Assembly (NCBI RefSeq): GCF_000063445.1
Contig: NC_009464.1
Coordinates: 3,038,001 to 3,102,000 of the forward strand
Source: Methanocella arvoryzae MRE50
GTDB taxonomy: Archaea > Halobacteriota > Methanocellia > Methanocellales > Methanocellaceae
Direction of reading: 5' to 3'
Length of the DNA stretch: 64,000 nucleotides
In this document: piece after piece, positions 45,448-54,574 of the stretch
Position numbering within the stretch: position 1 is the stretch's first letter
Layout: the number at the start of each line of letters is the position of its first letter
Notes under the pieces: generated by a model
Seen by the model: the letters and a program-made list of their open reading frames with translations, nothing else
Databases searched by the model: none
What the model was told of the DNA's origin: nothing
Translations under genes and position numbers: made by a program

Positions 45448-47070
45448 TTACTGGCCCTGCGCCATAATCTGACGCTCCTGCTCTGTGACCTTTGAGAGCA
45501 CCGTTTCAACATCACCGATGTCGACGATCTTGCCTGCGCGCATCAGCATGACGCGGTCGCAGACCATGCGGACGAACTCCATGTCGTGGGAGACGATGAC
45601 GAACGTCTCTCCGATCTCGTCTCTCGAAGACAGGATCGAGTTAGCCACATCGCGCTTGGTGAACGGGTCCATGGTGCCCGTCGGCTCGTCTAAGACGACG
45701 ATGCGGGGCTCCCTGATCAGCACCTGTGCCAGCGCTACCCTGTGGCGTTCGCCCTCTGACAGCTCGTGCGGATACTGGGGCAGGACGTCTGCGCTCTTCT
45801 CCTCGCTGAAGCCGGCGATCTGCAGGGTGTGAATCGCCTTCCGTTCCGCCAGCTCAGCCGGGAAGTCCAGGCCGATCGCGTCGGTCAGGTTGTCCACGAC
45901 AGTCCTGTGCGGATACAGGTCATATTCCTGGTGCAGCAGGCCTACGTACTGTTTTGCCCTGCCTCTGGCATAGTAGCCAGGCTCCAGCATGTTGACCCAG
46001 TCGTCTCCGATCCTCACTTCGCAGATGCCGTGAGTCTCTTCGAGATTGCCGGTGATCGCGTTGGACAGGGATGTCTTGCCGGCGCCGCTGACGCCGACCA
46101 CGCCGAAAATCTCTCCTTCTTTTACCTCGAAGCTTATCTTGTTAATAGCTTTGATAATGCCCCGGTCGATGGAGAGGTAAATTTTCTCCAGGTCCTGTAC
46201 CCTGATGATCGGCTCGCCGGCCGTGAACTCTTTCTTCTCCACCGTCTTCGAAAACTTCATGAACTCCTTGATCACGTCGTCCGGAGCGCCGTCCATCTTG
46301 ATCTCGCCGTTGTCTAAGAGGATGGCTCTGGTGGCCATGTCTTTGATGGTTTCCTGGAAGTGCGAGGTGATGAGCACAGTCATGTTATGGTCTTTTGCCG
46401 CCTGGACGATGCCGTTATGGACGATCCCCGCAGTCTTGGGGTCGAGCGTACCGGTAGGCTCGTCTGCCAGCAGCATCATAGGCTCTTTGGCCAGTTGTCT
46501 GGCCAGGACCACACGCTGCTTTTCGCCACCCGACAGGTCTCTGGCGATGTGCATCATGCGATGGGACAGCTTCACCTGATCGATCAGGTCTGCAGCCCGC
46601 TGGACAAGCTGGCTCTGGGTGTGATCTTTAGAGTAGTTCACGTCCTCCAGCGCCCTCATCACGTTCTCGATGACGCGGTCGTCGCCGTACAGGGCAAAGG
46701 TACGCTGGATCATGATGGCGATCCTCGTAGAAATGTTCCTGCGGTCCCTGTCTGTCATGTCGGGTGACAGAGTGTCTATGTCCCGTGCTTTCATCATGCC
46801 GCCGCACTTCGGGCAGGCTTTGCCAGTCCATGACGGCGGGTTGGCGTAGCCGCAGTTCTCGCAGCTTGCCAGGTGGAATACGATGCTGCCTGACGCAGGG
46901 ATGTCCTCGTCCAGGCCCCGGATCACGTGTAACAGGATAGTCTTACCGGCTCCGCTACGGCCGATGATGCCGAGCACCTCGCCTTCGTTAATGGTGAGGT
47001 TGATGTTTTTAAGTACGCTTTTATCCCCGTATTTTACGTTCAGGTTTTTAACTTCAATAAAGGCAGTCAC
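45448..47070 (-). CDS. atwA: Methyl-CoM reductase activation component A2 (double ABC ATPase)
   Basis: The 540-residue protein has two complete ATP-binding cassettes: first GRSGAGKTILL with LSGGEKQRVVLARQL, second GVSGAGKTSLSN with LSEGERHRVALAQVL, each with Walker B and H-loop. No membrane partner is encoded. A four-cysteine zinc-ribbon-like insert (CENCGYANPP, CPKCGG) follows the first Walker A. Component A2 supplies ATP for the reductive activation of the nickel site of methyl-CoM reductase. It opens the marker operon. Confidence 0.95.
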   Translation of the reverse strand: MTAFIEVKNLNVKYGDKSVLKNINLTINEGEVLGIIGRSGAGKTILLHVIRGLDEDIPASGSIVFHLASCENCGYANPPSWTGKACPKCGGMMKARDIDTLSPDMTDRDRRNISTRIAIMIQRTFALYGDDRVIENVMRALEDVNYSKDHTQSQLVQRAADLIDQVKLSHRMMHIARDLSGGEKQRVVLARQLAKEPMMLLADEPTGTLDPKTAGIVHNGIVQAAKDHNMTVLITSHFQETIKDMATRAILLDNGEIKMDGAPDDVIKEFMKFSKTVEKKEFTAGEPIIRVQDLEKIYLSIDRGIIKAINKISFEVKEGEIFGVVGVSGAGKTSLSNAITGNLEETHGICEVRIGDDWVNMLEPGYYARGRAKQYVGLLHQEYDLYPHRTVVDNLTDAIGLDFPAELAERKAIHTLQIAGFSEEKSADVLPQYPHELSEGERHRVALAQVLIREPRIVVLDEPTGTMDPFTKRDVANSILSSRDEIGETFVIVSHDMEFVRMVCDRVMLMRAGKIVDIGDVETVLSKVTEQERQIMAQGQ

Positions 47071-47115
47071 TCCAGTTTCCTCCGGGTTATAATGGTAAGG
47101 GTTTGAATGTAAACG

Positions 47116-47931
47116 TCATTTTCCTTCGGGTAACCTTCTGCTTATCACTTCTTCGACGCTCCCGATGTCGTCGATCACGAAATCTGCCGAGTCGTAAAGC
47201 ACCTGCGGTCGCGGGCCCGCCTGCTGTACGGTAAGCACGCCGATGTCCGCCGCTTCGATCGCCTGGTAGTCGTTGATGCCGTCTCCGACCATCACTACCA
47301 GGTCATACTTCTCCCGGAGCTTCAGGACCAGCTCCTTTTTACCCGCCGGTGACAGGGCGTCGTAAGCCCTCGATTCGGGCAGGCCGAGTTCCCGGGAAAG
47401 CGCAGACAGTGATTTTCTGTTGTCTCCGGATGCGATGTAGACGTCGACCTTCAGTTCCCCCAGTCTCTGGATCAGCCGCCTGGCACCTGAGAAAAGCCGG
47501 CCGCCAGTGGCCAGCACGTAGGGTATCTCTGAACGGGGCACGTCGACAACGAAACCCATATTGACATAATATATATCTTTACACTTAAGCTTAACCGCGG
47601 CGACCGCATCCCGCATATCGCCTATTGTGGCCAGCGTATCTTTTTTCGCCGCCGATGCTATGCGCTCCGTCGTGCACTTGCTTCGTCGGCAGATGACGTC
47701 GAGGCTGATGCTGGAAGAAGCCAGGAATGTCGAGATGGTAGTCGATGCGTCGAGGTTATCCAGGAAATCGGCTGAGTCTGCCCTGATGGCAACCAGAGCG
47801 CATCCCGGGTGTTGCAGGACCATGTTGGTCGAGGCCACGTTTTCGACGATCTCTCCGCTGCGGACGTTCTTGGCCACTCTGTACGCCTTTAGCAAGGTGC
47901 CTGCGCTATCGAAGATTACGGCAGTTTTCAT
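47116..47931 (-). CDS. HAD-superfamily phosphatase, soluble P-type-ATPase-like
   Basis: The 271-residue protein has the HAD nucleophile motif FDSAGTL, where the usual second Asp is Ala. Motif II is YIASGDN, followed by the conserved lysine and motif IV VVMVGDGINDYQA of the P-type ATPase/HAD kind. A large N-terminal cap domain with three cysteines sits between. Loss of the second Asp normally slows phosphatase turnover, as in P-type ATPases and phosphonatase. It is encoded just upstream of atwA on the same strand, 45 bases away, and may be transcribed with it. Confidence 0.8.
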   Translation of the reverse strand: MKTAVIFDSAGTLLKAYRVAKNVRSGEIVENVASTNMVLQHPGCALVAIRADSADFLDNLDASTTISTFLASSSISLDVICRRSKCTTERIASAAKKDTLATIGDMRDAVAAVKLKCKDIYYVNMGFVVDVPRSEIPYVLATGGRLFSGARRLIQRLGELKVDVYIASGDNRKSLSALSRELGLPESRAYDALSPAGKKELVLKLREKYDLVVMVGDGINDYQAIEAADIGVLTVQQAGPRPQVLYDSADFVIDDIGSVEEVISRRLPEGK

Positions 47932-48102
47932 GATATCTATCCCGGTCAGAGTCTATATACTTAACGGCGTTAAGGGCCGCCGTCCGGCCGCAGTCACTTA
48001 AAAAAGTATATGGAATCTATAAGATTAGTAGTTTATGATATTTTAAGATCCGGCGGCAGGGCGACCGCCCGGCCGAATACCGGCCTCATTGTCTCAGCAC
48101 GC

Positions 48103-49503
48103 CTATTTCGGCAGCCCTTCGTCAAACCGGCCGCTGAACTCGCCGAGATCGAAGACCCTGATCAACGAGCCGTTCTGAAGCATAATAATGTAGCCCCTGT
48201 TGCGGAGCATGTCCAGGCTTTCCCGCAGAGCCGCATCATCCATTGCCAGAGCTTTTTTCAGCTCCGCTCTCTTGACGTACTGTCCCCCTGACTCCTGCAT
48301 CAAGCGCCGAATTTCGAGGTATACGGAGATATCGCGGCGGGACAGGTTCGCGTCGAAACTGCTGATGCTGACGGATCGCTTCTTGCCTGCCACCTGCACG
48401 CCTTTGATCTCCATGCCGTCGAAGGCGCTGCGAAGGTCCTCGTACGCCTCGACCTGACGGTTCCACAGGTCGTGGTACAGGTCTTCTGTGGCCTTACGCT
48501 GGGAATCGAGCAGCTTTGTCGCACCATCGAGGTACCTGTAGATCGCGTTGTTCTGCACCAGGCGCATGCGGGCAAATGCCTCCGCGATCTTAACTTCGGC
48601 CAGCGGAGTCATGTTGATGTCGACGGACATCTTTTCCATACGCTTGCGAGCCTTCTTGATCGAGCTTTCGATGGGCTTGATGTCCTCTCTCCTCAGGTGG
48701 GGCTGGCAGATCAGTGCCGTCAGCTGGTAGGACACGACGTCCGCCGAGAGCTGCTGCCTGAACTGGTACCTGGACTGAAGGTGGATCATCGGCAGGTGGA
48801 TGCTCAGCGAAGTGCCAGGGTCTGTCATCAGGTTCACTTCTCTTACCTTCTTCCTGAGCCGCTCCATGCTTGCTTCCTTGCCGGGCGTGACCATCATGTA
48901 AAAGTAAGAGGGATTTACGATCTTGAACCCCGTCGGAATGCAGTCCAGCACGCCGTCCTTGAACTGCCGCACGATGTCCGCCTGGCCGGGCTCGTTCTCG
49001 AGGAAAGACTCCCGCCTGACCGTCAGGCCGCCTAAGCCAGTCTCGTTCGACGGGCAGCTGACAAGCTGCAAAGGCAGGACTACGTCCAGGTTGTCTTTCT
49101 CGGCATTGACAAAGTTCACTGTCGCTTCATGCCGGAATTCCTCAAGGTACAGCTTGGGGTGCGGTAAAATGTTCAGGAGCTCCCGGTCCGGGATCGTTTC
49201 CACGGACTTCACTGTGTAGGACTTATAATGCTCCGGGAACTTTTCCTCATGGGGTAAGCCGTCTACTTGGACTCGGACGAACTGGTTTTCCGTCAGGAGC
49301 CTGTCGTAGCCCTCCGGCAAAATATAATAAGTTGGAATGCCTGTTTTGCCCAGGAACGGGCTTTTAGACAGGGTAAAAATTCTGTTTCCACCCTCCGGCA
49401 GCCACTTGAGCCAGCCCCAGTGCTGCTTGTCCTGATCGTACAGCAGCGCCCGCTCGAAGTCCGCGAGCCCGCTGCCCAGCCAGTCCCGGATCAAACCCGC
49501 CAT
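48103..49503 (-). CDS. Large soluble protein of unknown function with C-terminal helix-turn-helix
   Basis: The 466-residue protein has no membrane segment. Residues 1-200 are beta-rich (GNRIFTLSKSPFLGKTG, EVHPK-type loops), 215-345 are mostly helical and highly charged (KPIESSIKKARKRMEKMSVD), and the last ~70 form a probable winged helix (VKRAELKKALAMDDAALRES). No family is recognised. Its size, clean codon usage and complete start (ATG 49503) support a real gene. Confidence 0.7.
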   Translation of the reverse strand: MAGLIRDWLGSGLADFERALLYDQDKQHWGWLKWLPEGGNRIFTLSKSPFLGKTGIPTYYILPEGYDRLLTENQFVRVQVDGLPHEEKFPEHYKSYTVKSVETIPDRELLNILPHPKLYLEEFRHEATVNFVNAEKDNLDVVLPLQLVSCPSNETGLGGLTVRRESFLENEPGQADIVRQFKDGVLDCIPTGFKIVNPSYFYMMVTPGKEASMERLRKKVREVNLMTDPGTSLSIHLPMIHLQSRYQFRQQLSADVVSYQLTALICQPHLRREDIKPIESSIKKARKRMEKMSVDINMTPLAEVKIAEAFARMRLVQNNAIYRYLDGATKLLDSQRKATEDLYHDLWNRQVEAYEDLRSAFDGMEIKGVQVAGKKRSVSISSFDANLSRRDISVYLEIRRLMQESGGQYVKRAELKKALAMDDAALRESLDMLRNRGYIIMLQNGSLIRVFDLGEFSGRFDEGLPK

Positions 49504-49568
49504 GGTGGTACTGTAAGCCCGGCAGGCATATCAAAATTGTGTTCAGTGCAATGCACTGCGCTCACCGC

Positions 49569-51101
49569 TCATAACTTCGGCGGCATGTAGCGTATTGCCA
49601 GCACGAGCAGGCCTGCGCAAATAATGGCAATGACTGCAATAGACACACCGTATGTTTTCAGCAGGTTCTCCGGCGTGAGCGGGAATGGCGTCGGGGTAGG
49701 AGGCTTCGGCGTAACTGTCTTGCCCGTGGCGTTGCCTGGTGAAGCAGGCTTGACTGTAGGGGTGACAGTGACGTTAGCGGACGTAGTATTGTTAGCACCT
49801 GGCGTGGGAACCAGCGTAGGTGTCGTATTAGCTTTCCGCAGGTTCATGGCTGCGGTTGCCTTCGATGAATCCAGCACTATCGGGAGGTCGGCGGTCTCAT
49901 TTCCTGCGGATGCCTGCAGGTTGTATCTGCCATACCATATATCGTCAAAGCTGAAGCTTCCGTCTTCGTCCGATACTGTAACAGCCATCTCAGACAGCCT
50001 GCCTTCGTAGACCCTGAACAGCTTGACCTGGACTCCGGGCACCAGAGTGCCATCCGGATCGCTGACGTACCCTTTGATGCTGCCCCGGCTCATCGGGAGG
50101 ATGATGTCCACGTTGTAGGTGCCCCGTATGACCTGCACCTTCGTAGAGTTATTAAACGAGGACTCGTTAGCCGTGATCATGTAGTCGCCCGCCGGCATGA
50201 CTGTAAAGCGATAGTTGCCGTTAGCGTCAGCCCGGCCGCTGCCGTCCGTCGAGTCGCCATCCTCGGTGCTGTTATATCCAGTATACTTGCCTACGCCGTC
50301 CCACCGGGACAGGTAGACTCCTGCATAAGGTACCGGTTGCATGGTCATATCATACACTGTACCTGTGATTGTGTTGGGCTTCACGAGGTCTATGGAAAGG
50401 GCGGTCGAACCATTCCCCGCAGACTGGACGCACTCGGCGTTGATCTTTACGGTCCGGGCCAGGGAGTCGCCGGGTATGTCTCCGTACTGCACCTCTACTT
50501 TTCCGCCGCTGGTGGGTAGCAGCAGTTCAGTGCCATTCTGCCCTCCGGCGAAAAATTTGCCCGGGTTGGGGTAGTAGCTGTCCTGTGACAATACCACGTG
50601 CATGTTATCGGGCACCGGCTTGCCATCGATATCGTAGAGCCTGACCACGATGTTCGCCCGGGAGGTCTCGTCAGCGCTGATGACTGCCTTATCGCTCTCC
50701 ACCGTCATCCGGCTGATGTGGGGGAAAATTCGGACCGTCACGACCGTCGAAGTGCCTTCTATGATTGAGAAATGCTGGGTCACGCTCTGGCCCCAGTCGC
50801 CTTTTTTGACAACTAGCCTGTAGCCCCAGGACTCGTCGTTCGGCTCGAGGTTGGTGATATAAAAGTTACCCTGGGCATCCGTGGTCACTTTAGCCATGCC
50901 GACGTCCGTGCCTGTCACGTCCTTTTGCAGCTCGACTTCCGCGTTGGGTATGCCCGTCTGCTGGTCTGGCATAGTGACCCGGCCCATAAGGTACCCAGTT
51001 CCTTCGGCGCTGGCGCTGGTTATACATAGGGAGTACAATATCAGTAAGTTCAAAATAATAATTACTGTTGTGAAATAAACCCTATTCATCCCTGATTTCA
51101 T
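49569..51101 (-). CDS. Surface protein with carboxypeptidase-regulatory-like repeats
   Basis: The 510-residue protein has a signal peptide (residues 8-30) and successive beta-sandwich modules of the CarboxypepD-regulatory/Ig type, each beginning with a TGT- or KGYVSD-like strand (YLMGRVTMPDQQTGIPNAEV, GTVYDMTMQPVPYAGVYL, GYVSDPDGTLVPGVQVKLF). A long Thr/Pro linker and a C-terminal membrane helix follow. It should stand on the outer face of the membrane, anchored at its C-terminus, in adhesion or as an S-layer-associated protein. Confidence 0.8.
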   Translation of the reverse strand: MKSGMNRVYFTTVIIILNLLILYSLCITSASAEGTGYLMGRVTMPDQQTGIPNAEVELQKDVTGTDVGMAKVTTDAQGNFYITNLEPNDESWGYRLVVKKGDWGQSVTQHFSIIEGTSTVVTVRIFPHISRMTVESDKAVISADETSRANIVVRLYDIDGKPVPDNMHVVLSQDSYYPNPGKFFAGGQNGTELLLPTSGGKVEVQYGDIPGDSLARTVKINAECVQSAGNGSTALSIDLVKPNTITGTVYDMTMQPVPYAGVYLSRWDGVGKYTGYNSTEDGDSTDGSGRADANGNYRFTVMPAGDYMITANESSFNNSTKVQVIRGTYNVDIILPMSRGSIKGYVSDPDGTLVPGVQVKLFRVYEGRLSEMAVTVSDEDGSFSFDDIWYGRYNLQASAGNETADLPIVLDSSKATAAMNLRKANTTPTLVPTPGANNTTSANVTVTPTVKPASPGNATGKTVTPKPPTPTPFPLTPENLLKTYGVSIAVIAIICAGLLVLAIRYMPPKL

Positions 51102-51279
51102 CTAATACCGTTAATGATTGCTTATCTCTTAAACGTTTCGATAAACCGGGGTCAGTGCCGTGACCGTTTAGTAGTGCTGGAAAAATCCGGATTATTTTCA
51201 AGCTATGCCGTGTACTGTCACCTGAATGCAGCCGAGATACTATCATTCCAAAACGGCCAACTGTGATAGGTGGAGTATG

Positions 51280-51810
51280 ATGAATATAAATGTGCTATTG
51301 CTTACATTACTGCTGTCTGTAACCATGGTCGCCGGCGCCTATGTTCAGGGCGGCCAAATCGATCAGGCCACAGCAGTCCTTAAAAATGCCGAAGGCAAAG
51401 ATGTCGGAATCGCCCGCTTTACCGAAGTCAGCCCGGGCACGGTGCAGATCAACGTCAGCGTAGATGGCTTGCCCCCTGGCAGACACGGCATCCACATTCA
51501 CGCCGTGGGGAACTGTACCCCGCCGTTCACCGGGGCTGGAGACCACTACAACCCGCTTGGTAAGCAGCATGGGCTCGACAACCCTCAGGGCCCTCATGCC
51601 GGAGACCTGCCTGATATCCGGGTAAACCGGGCGGGCACCGGTCGGCTGAACGTGACCACTGATCGAGTGACACTGTCACCAGGTCCTGTCACTCTGTTCG
51701 ATGCTGACGGCAGCGCTATCATAATACACGCAGGGTCGGACGACCAGATGACTGACCCTTCAGGCGGCAGCGGCGCCCGTATTGCCTGCGGTGTCATCGA
51801 GAAAGCCTGA
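51280..51810 (+). CDS. sodC: Copper/zinc superoxide dismutase, exported
   Basis: The 176-residue protein has a signal peptide and a complete Cu/Zn-SOD domain: copper/zinc ligands in HGIHIH, GDHYNP and PQGPHAGD, the last copper ligand in IIIHAGSDD, and the disulfide cysteines in GNCTPP and RIACGV. It converts superoxide to peroxide and oxygen outside the membrane. GGTGGAG lies just before the tandem ATGs at 51277/51280. Cu/Zn-SOD is rare in strict anaerobes and fits the oxygen tolerance reported for Methanocella. Confidence 0.92.
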   Translation: MNINVLLLTLLLSVTMVAGAYVQGGQIDQATAVLKNAEGKDVGIARFTEVSPGTVQINVSVDGLPPGRHGIHIHAVGNCTPPFTGAGDHYNPLGKQHGLDNPQGPHAGDLPDIRVNRAGTGRLNVTTDRVTLSPGPVTLFDADGSAIIIHAGSDDQMTDPSGGSGARIACGVIEKA

Positions 51811-51812
51811 AT

Positions 51813-52358
51813 TCACAGCCCTATGCGGCAGGTCGACCCGGCCATGATGTCCTGGTTACGGATATACAGGCCGACGTCGGCCTCGTTGGTAACTGTAACC
51901 TTATCTGCCTTTAGCCCGGCGTAGTCGTACCTCGCCCGGCCTACGCCGATGGCTTCCCCGAACTTGTTGGCGATGATGACGCGCTCGTTCTGCTTTATGC
52001 TCTCGTCCGCCCAGGTGATGGAAGTCCCGAAGACGTCTCTGCCATAGAGCACAAGTGACTCTGCCTGGCCGACGACCTCGACTTTCTTCTTGTCCGAAGC
52101 CCGGGCGATCAGGTACAGCCCCTCCAGCGTCGGCAGGAACTGCTTTTTCCCGACCTCGCCGATGCAGAGCCCTGCTGTCAGGGGCTCCGGGTCTCTGCCG
52201 ATCGCGAAGAACTTCACCTCAGGCGTGGTGGTAAAGATCTCGACCTTATCACCCTGCCGGGCGATCAGGTTCAGCTCTTTAGAGAGATCGAAAGCGCCCC
52301 AGTAGTCCAGCCCCCGCCGGACCAGCGTCAGCTCGTTTTTCTTCAGTCCCCTATACAT
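51813..52358 (-). CDS. PUA-domain RNA-binding protein (Nip7-like)
   Basis: The 181-residue protein has an N-terminal domain with FTTTPEVKFFAIGRDPEP and a C-terminal PUA domain (SLVLYGRDVFGTSITWADES, GEAIGVGRARYDY). It overlaps the stop of the cytosine methyltransferase gene by eight bases and is probably an RNA-binding partner for it or a ribosome-assembly factor. The nearest description is archaeal Nip7-like or PUA protein; the target RNA is unknown. Confidence 0.8.
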   Translation of the reverse strand: MYRGLKKNELTLVRRGLDYWGAFDLSKELNLIARQGDKVEIFTTTPEVKFFAIGRDPEPLTAGLCIGEVGKKQFLPTLEGLYLIARASDKKKVEVVGQAESLVLYGRDVFGTSITWADESIKQNERVIIANKFGEAIGVGRARYDYAGLKADKVTVTNEADVGLYIRNQDIMAGSTCRIGL

Positions 52359-53316
52359 AGCGCAGCCTCGCTACAAAGAATCCTGTCGTATTATGTATGT
52401 GTGGATACATGCGCCTGGCGTTTTTCACTTCGGGAGCAAACGTCAGGCTTCCGAACTTCTCGATACCCGGCACCCCATACGGCACCGGATCCACTTTCAG
52501 CCCGTATTTCTTCACTGCATAGTCAATGATCAGCTCGTTCTCTTCCGGAGCGTAAGAGCATGTGGAGTAGACGAGAGTCCCGCCGGGCTTGAGGACTTTC
52601 AGCGCAGCGTCGATCAGCTCATGCTGGACCGTGGAGCAGAACTGGATGTCCGCCTCTTCCCTGCTGGTCTTCCTGCTCCGGTCCCGGGCGATCACGCCTT
52701 CTCCGGTACACGGGGCGTCCAGCAGAATCTTGTCCGCCTTTACCCCGATCTTGTCAGCTTCCAGCGCATCCATATTGTAGATGGCTGTGTTCATTACCCC
52801 GCACCGGCCGATGTTGGTCCGCAGCGACGGGATCCTGCCGGGCTCTTTCTCGATCGCCACGATCAGCCCTTCGTTGTTCATAAGCTGGGCGATATGGGTG
52901 GTCTTGCCTCCCGGCGAGGCGGCCATGTCGATGACTGTATCCCCCGGGTTCGGCGCCAGCGCCAGGGGCGGGATCATAGAGGACTTGTCCTGCACGTAAA
53001 AGTAGCCGAGCAGGTGCTCGGCCGAGGCGCCGATCGAGTACGGCTCGCCGGTGACCTCAAAGCAGTCCGGTATATCGGCTGGCTTCAGGGTAAAGCCCTT
53101 ATCTGTCAGCCTCTTCAGCAGCGCGTTCGGGGCGATCTTGAGCGTGTTCACCCTGATGTAGGTGGCGGGGGGAGCCTCCATGCTCTCCAGAAACTTTTCC
53201 AGATCGGGCACAAGCCTGGCAAACCTCGCCACCATGTACTCGTTATACTTGTACTTCTTCGCCAGCTCGGATATGCGGGCGTCTGCAGGGAACTCCTGAA
53301 TTACAACACTTTCCAC
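52351..53316 (-). CDS. NOL1/NOP2/Sun-family RNA cytosine-5 methyltransferase
   Basis: The 321-residue protein has an N-terminal substrate domain (AEHLLGYFYVQDKSSM), the SAM-binding region VIDMAASPGGKTTHIAQL, and the two catalytic cysteines in DAPCTGEGV and VYSTCSYAPEENE. It methylates a cytosine in tRNA or rRNA. Co-translation with the PUA protein downstream is suggested by overlap, and its start overlaps the riboflavin-pathway gene upstream by 16 bases. Confidence 0.92.
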   Translation of the reverse strand: MESVVIQEFPADARISELAKKYKYNEYMVARFARLVPDLEKFLESMEAPPATYIRVNTLKIAPNALLKRLTDKGFTLKPADIPDCFEVTGEPYSIGASAEHLLGYFYVQDKSSMIPPLALAPNPGDTVIDMAASPGGKTTHIAQLMNNEGLIVAIEKEPGRIPSLRTNIGRCGVMNTAIYNMDALEADKIGVKADKILLDAPCTGEGVIARDRSRKTSREEADIQFCSTVQHELIDAALKVLKPGGTLVYSTCSYAPEENELIIDYAVKKYGLKVDPVPYGVPGIEKFGSLTFAPEVKNARRMYPHIHNTTGFFVARLRYV

Positions 53317-53981
53317 GTTAAAACGATCCCCTCGTCCATCTGTTCGTATTTCATCAGCCTCAGCTCGACAGCCTCGCTCCGCTCGGCGATACCCGGCCCG
53401 TCCATGAAGGTCGGAGCGTCCTTGCCGCCGATGATCAGGTTGCCCACGAACACCGAAATCTCATCTACGAGCCTGCGGCTGACCATTGCATAATTCAGCG
53501 TGGCTCCGCCCTCGATCATGAGCCTGTTGATGCCCCGCTTCTTCAGCTCGACAGACATCTGCTCCAGGTCTACTTCGTCTTTCCCGCAGACTATGATCTC
53601 CGCCTTCTCCTTCAGCGCCGCAACCCTGTCGGCAGGCGCGGCCTGCGAGACTACAACGATTCTCTTGCCTGTGCCTTTTTTAAAGATATCTGCCGTCGGC
53701 GGCGTCCTGGCCTGCGAGTCTACGACGACGCGGGCAGGGTTCTCGTCCTTCCCTTCGGCAACCCGGCGCTTTCGGCGCTCCTCCGACTTGACCGTCAGGC
53801 TGGGGTCGTCGGCCAGCACCGTGCCGATGCCGACCATGACCGCATCGCTGCCGGCCCGGAGCTCGTCGACCCGGTCAAAGTCTGTCTTGCCGGAGATCTT
53901 GACCTGCTTCCGCTTTTTCGTCGAGATCTTGCCGTCCGCGCTCATGGCTGAGTTGATGAACGTGTATGGCCTGTCTAGCAT
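53301..53981 (-). CDS. arfC: 2,5-diamino-6-ribosylamino-pyrimidinone 5'-phosphate reductase
   Basis: The 226-residue protein (start LDRPYTFINSAMSADGKIS) is the archaeal RibD-C/RIB7-like reductase. It has GSDAVMVGIGTVLADDPSLT for substrate contacts, INRLMIEGGATLNY for NADPH, and a C-terminal segment. It reduces the ribose of the GTP-derived pyrimidine on the way to riboflavin and F420's deazaflavin. ATG 53981 is the family-like start; a longer frame to 54020 lacks support. Confidence 0.88.
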   Translation of the reverse strand: MLDRPYTFINSAMSADGKISTKKRKQVKISGKTDFDRVDELRAGSDAVMVGIGTVLADDPSLTVKSEERRKRRVAEGKDENPARVVVDSQARTPPTADIFKKGTGKRIVVVSQAAPADRVAALKEKAEIIVCGKDEVDLEQMSVELKKRGINRLMIEGGATLNYAMVSRRLVDEISVFVGNLIIGGKDAPTFMDGPGIAERSEAVELRLMKYEQMDEGIVLTWKVL

Positions 53982-54106
53982 GATTAAGCCATGGGCCGGT
54001 ACATGTATAAAGTTTGCCACAGCCGATAGCTATGCAATCGCTGCATGCGTAAATGCCGCTATTATATTTGGTAGCATATATAAAAATACGAAACATTGAC
54101 AGAATA

Positions 54107-54544
54107 GTGAAGTGGAGCAGGTATCTACTGGTGAGCGCCATCGTGTTCTACGTACTGTATGACATAGTATCCACGCTGGCGGCATACAACTTTCTCGGCA
54201 GCTTCGAGTATGAAAAGAGCTTCCTGATCAAAGCCGCATATGACGTGGCCGGCGTGCCCGGCTTCATCACTCTCAAGATCGTCATGTCCGCCGCAGCCAT
54301 ATCTGCCGCATACCTGCTGATGGAACACTATACCAGGCTACGGGCCTTCGGCGCAGGCATCCTCGGCGGCGCCACCGTCGCCGGCTTCTTCGTCGGCACG
54401 TCCAACTTCAACATTTTGCTTAACGGCAGCTCTATCTGGATCCTCGGCCTCGACAGCGGGACCATCGCTGCCATCATCATCGTCGTCTCCGCGGGCGCAG
54501 GGCTACTAATGTCTCGGCCGGAGCCTGCAAGAGTTGCTCGTTGA
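54107..54544 (+). CDS. Small membrane protein (DUF5658-like)
   Basis: The 145-residue protein has four predicted membrane helices with the motif YDIVSTLAAYNFLGSFEYEK before helix 2 and AGVPGFITLK before helix 3. The D..ST and G/P pattern recalls DUF5658-type proteins. GTG 54107 is preferred: a TATA-like ATATATAAAA lies about 30 bases upstream and would make the ATG at 54053 non-transcribed. No function is known. Confidence 0.62.
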   Translation: MKWSRYLLVSAIVFYVLYDIVSTLAAYNFLGSFEYEKSFLIKAAYDVAGVPGFITLKIVMSAAAISAAYLLMEHYTRLRAFGAGILGGATVAGFFVGTSNFNILLNGSSIWILGLDSGTIAAIIIVVSAGAGLLMSRPEPARVAR

Positions 54545-54574
54545 CCTTAATGAAATATAAATAAGAAGAAAAGT

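Noticed and set aside
52393-53493. A 366-codon open frame antisense to the cytosine methyltransferase gene
   Set aside because: It is His/Arg/Gly-rich shadow composition with no family motif; the opposite strand has an intact NOL1/NOP2/Sun enzyme.
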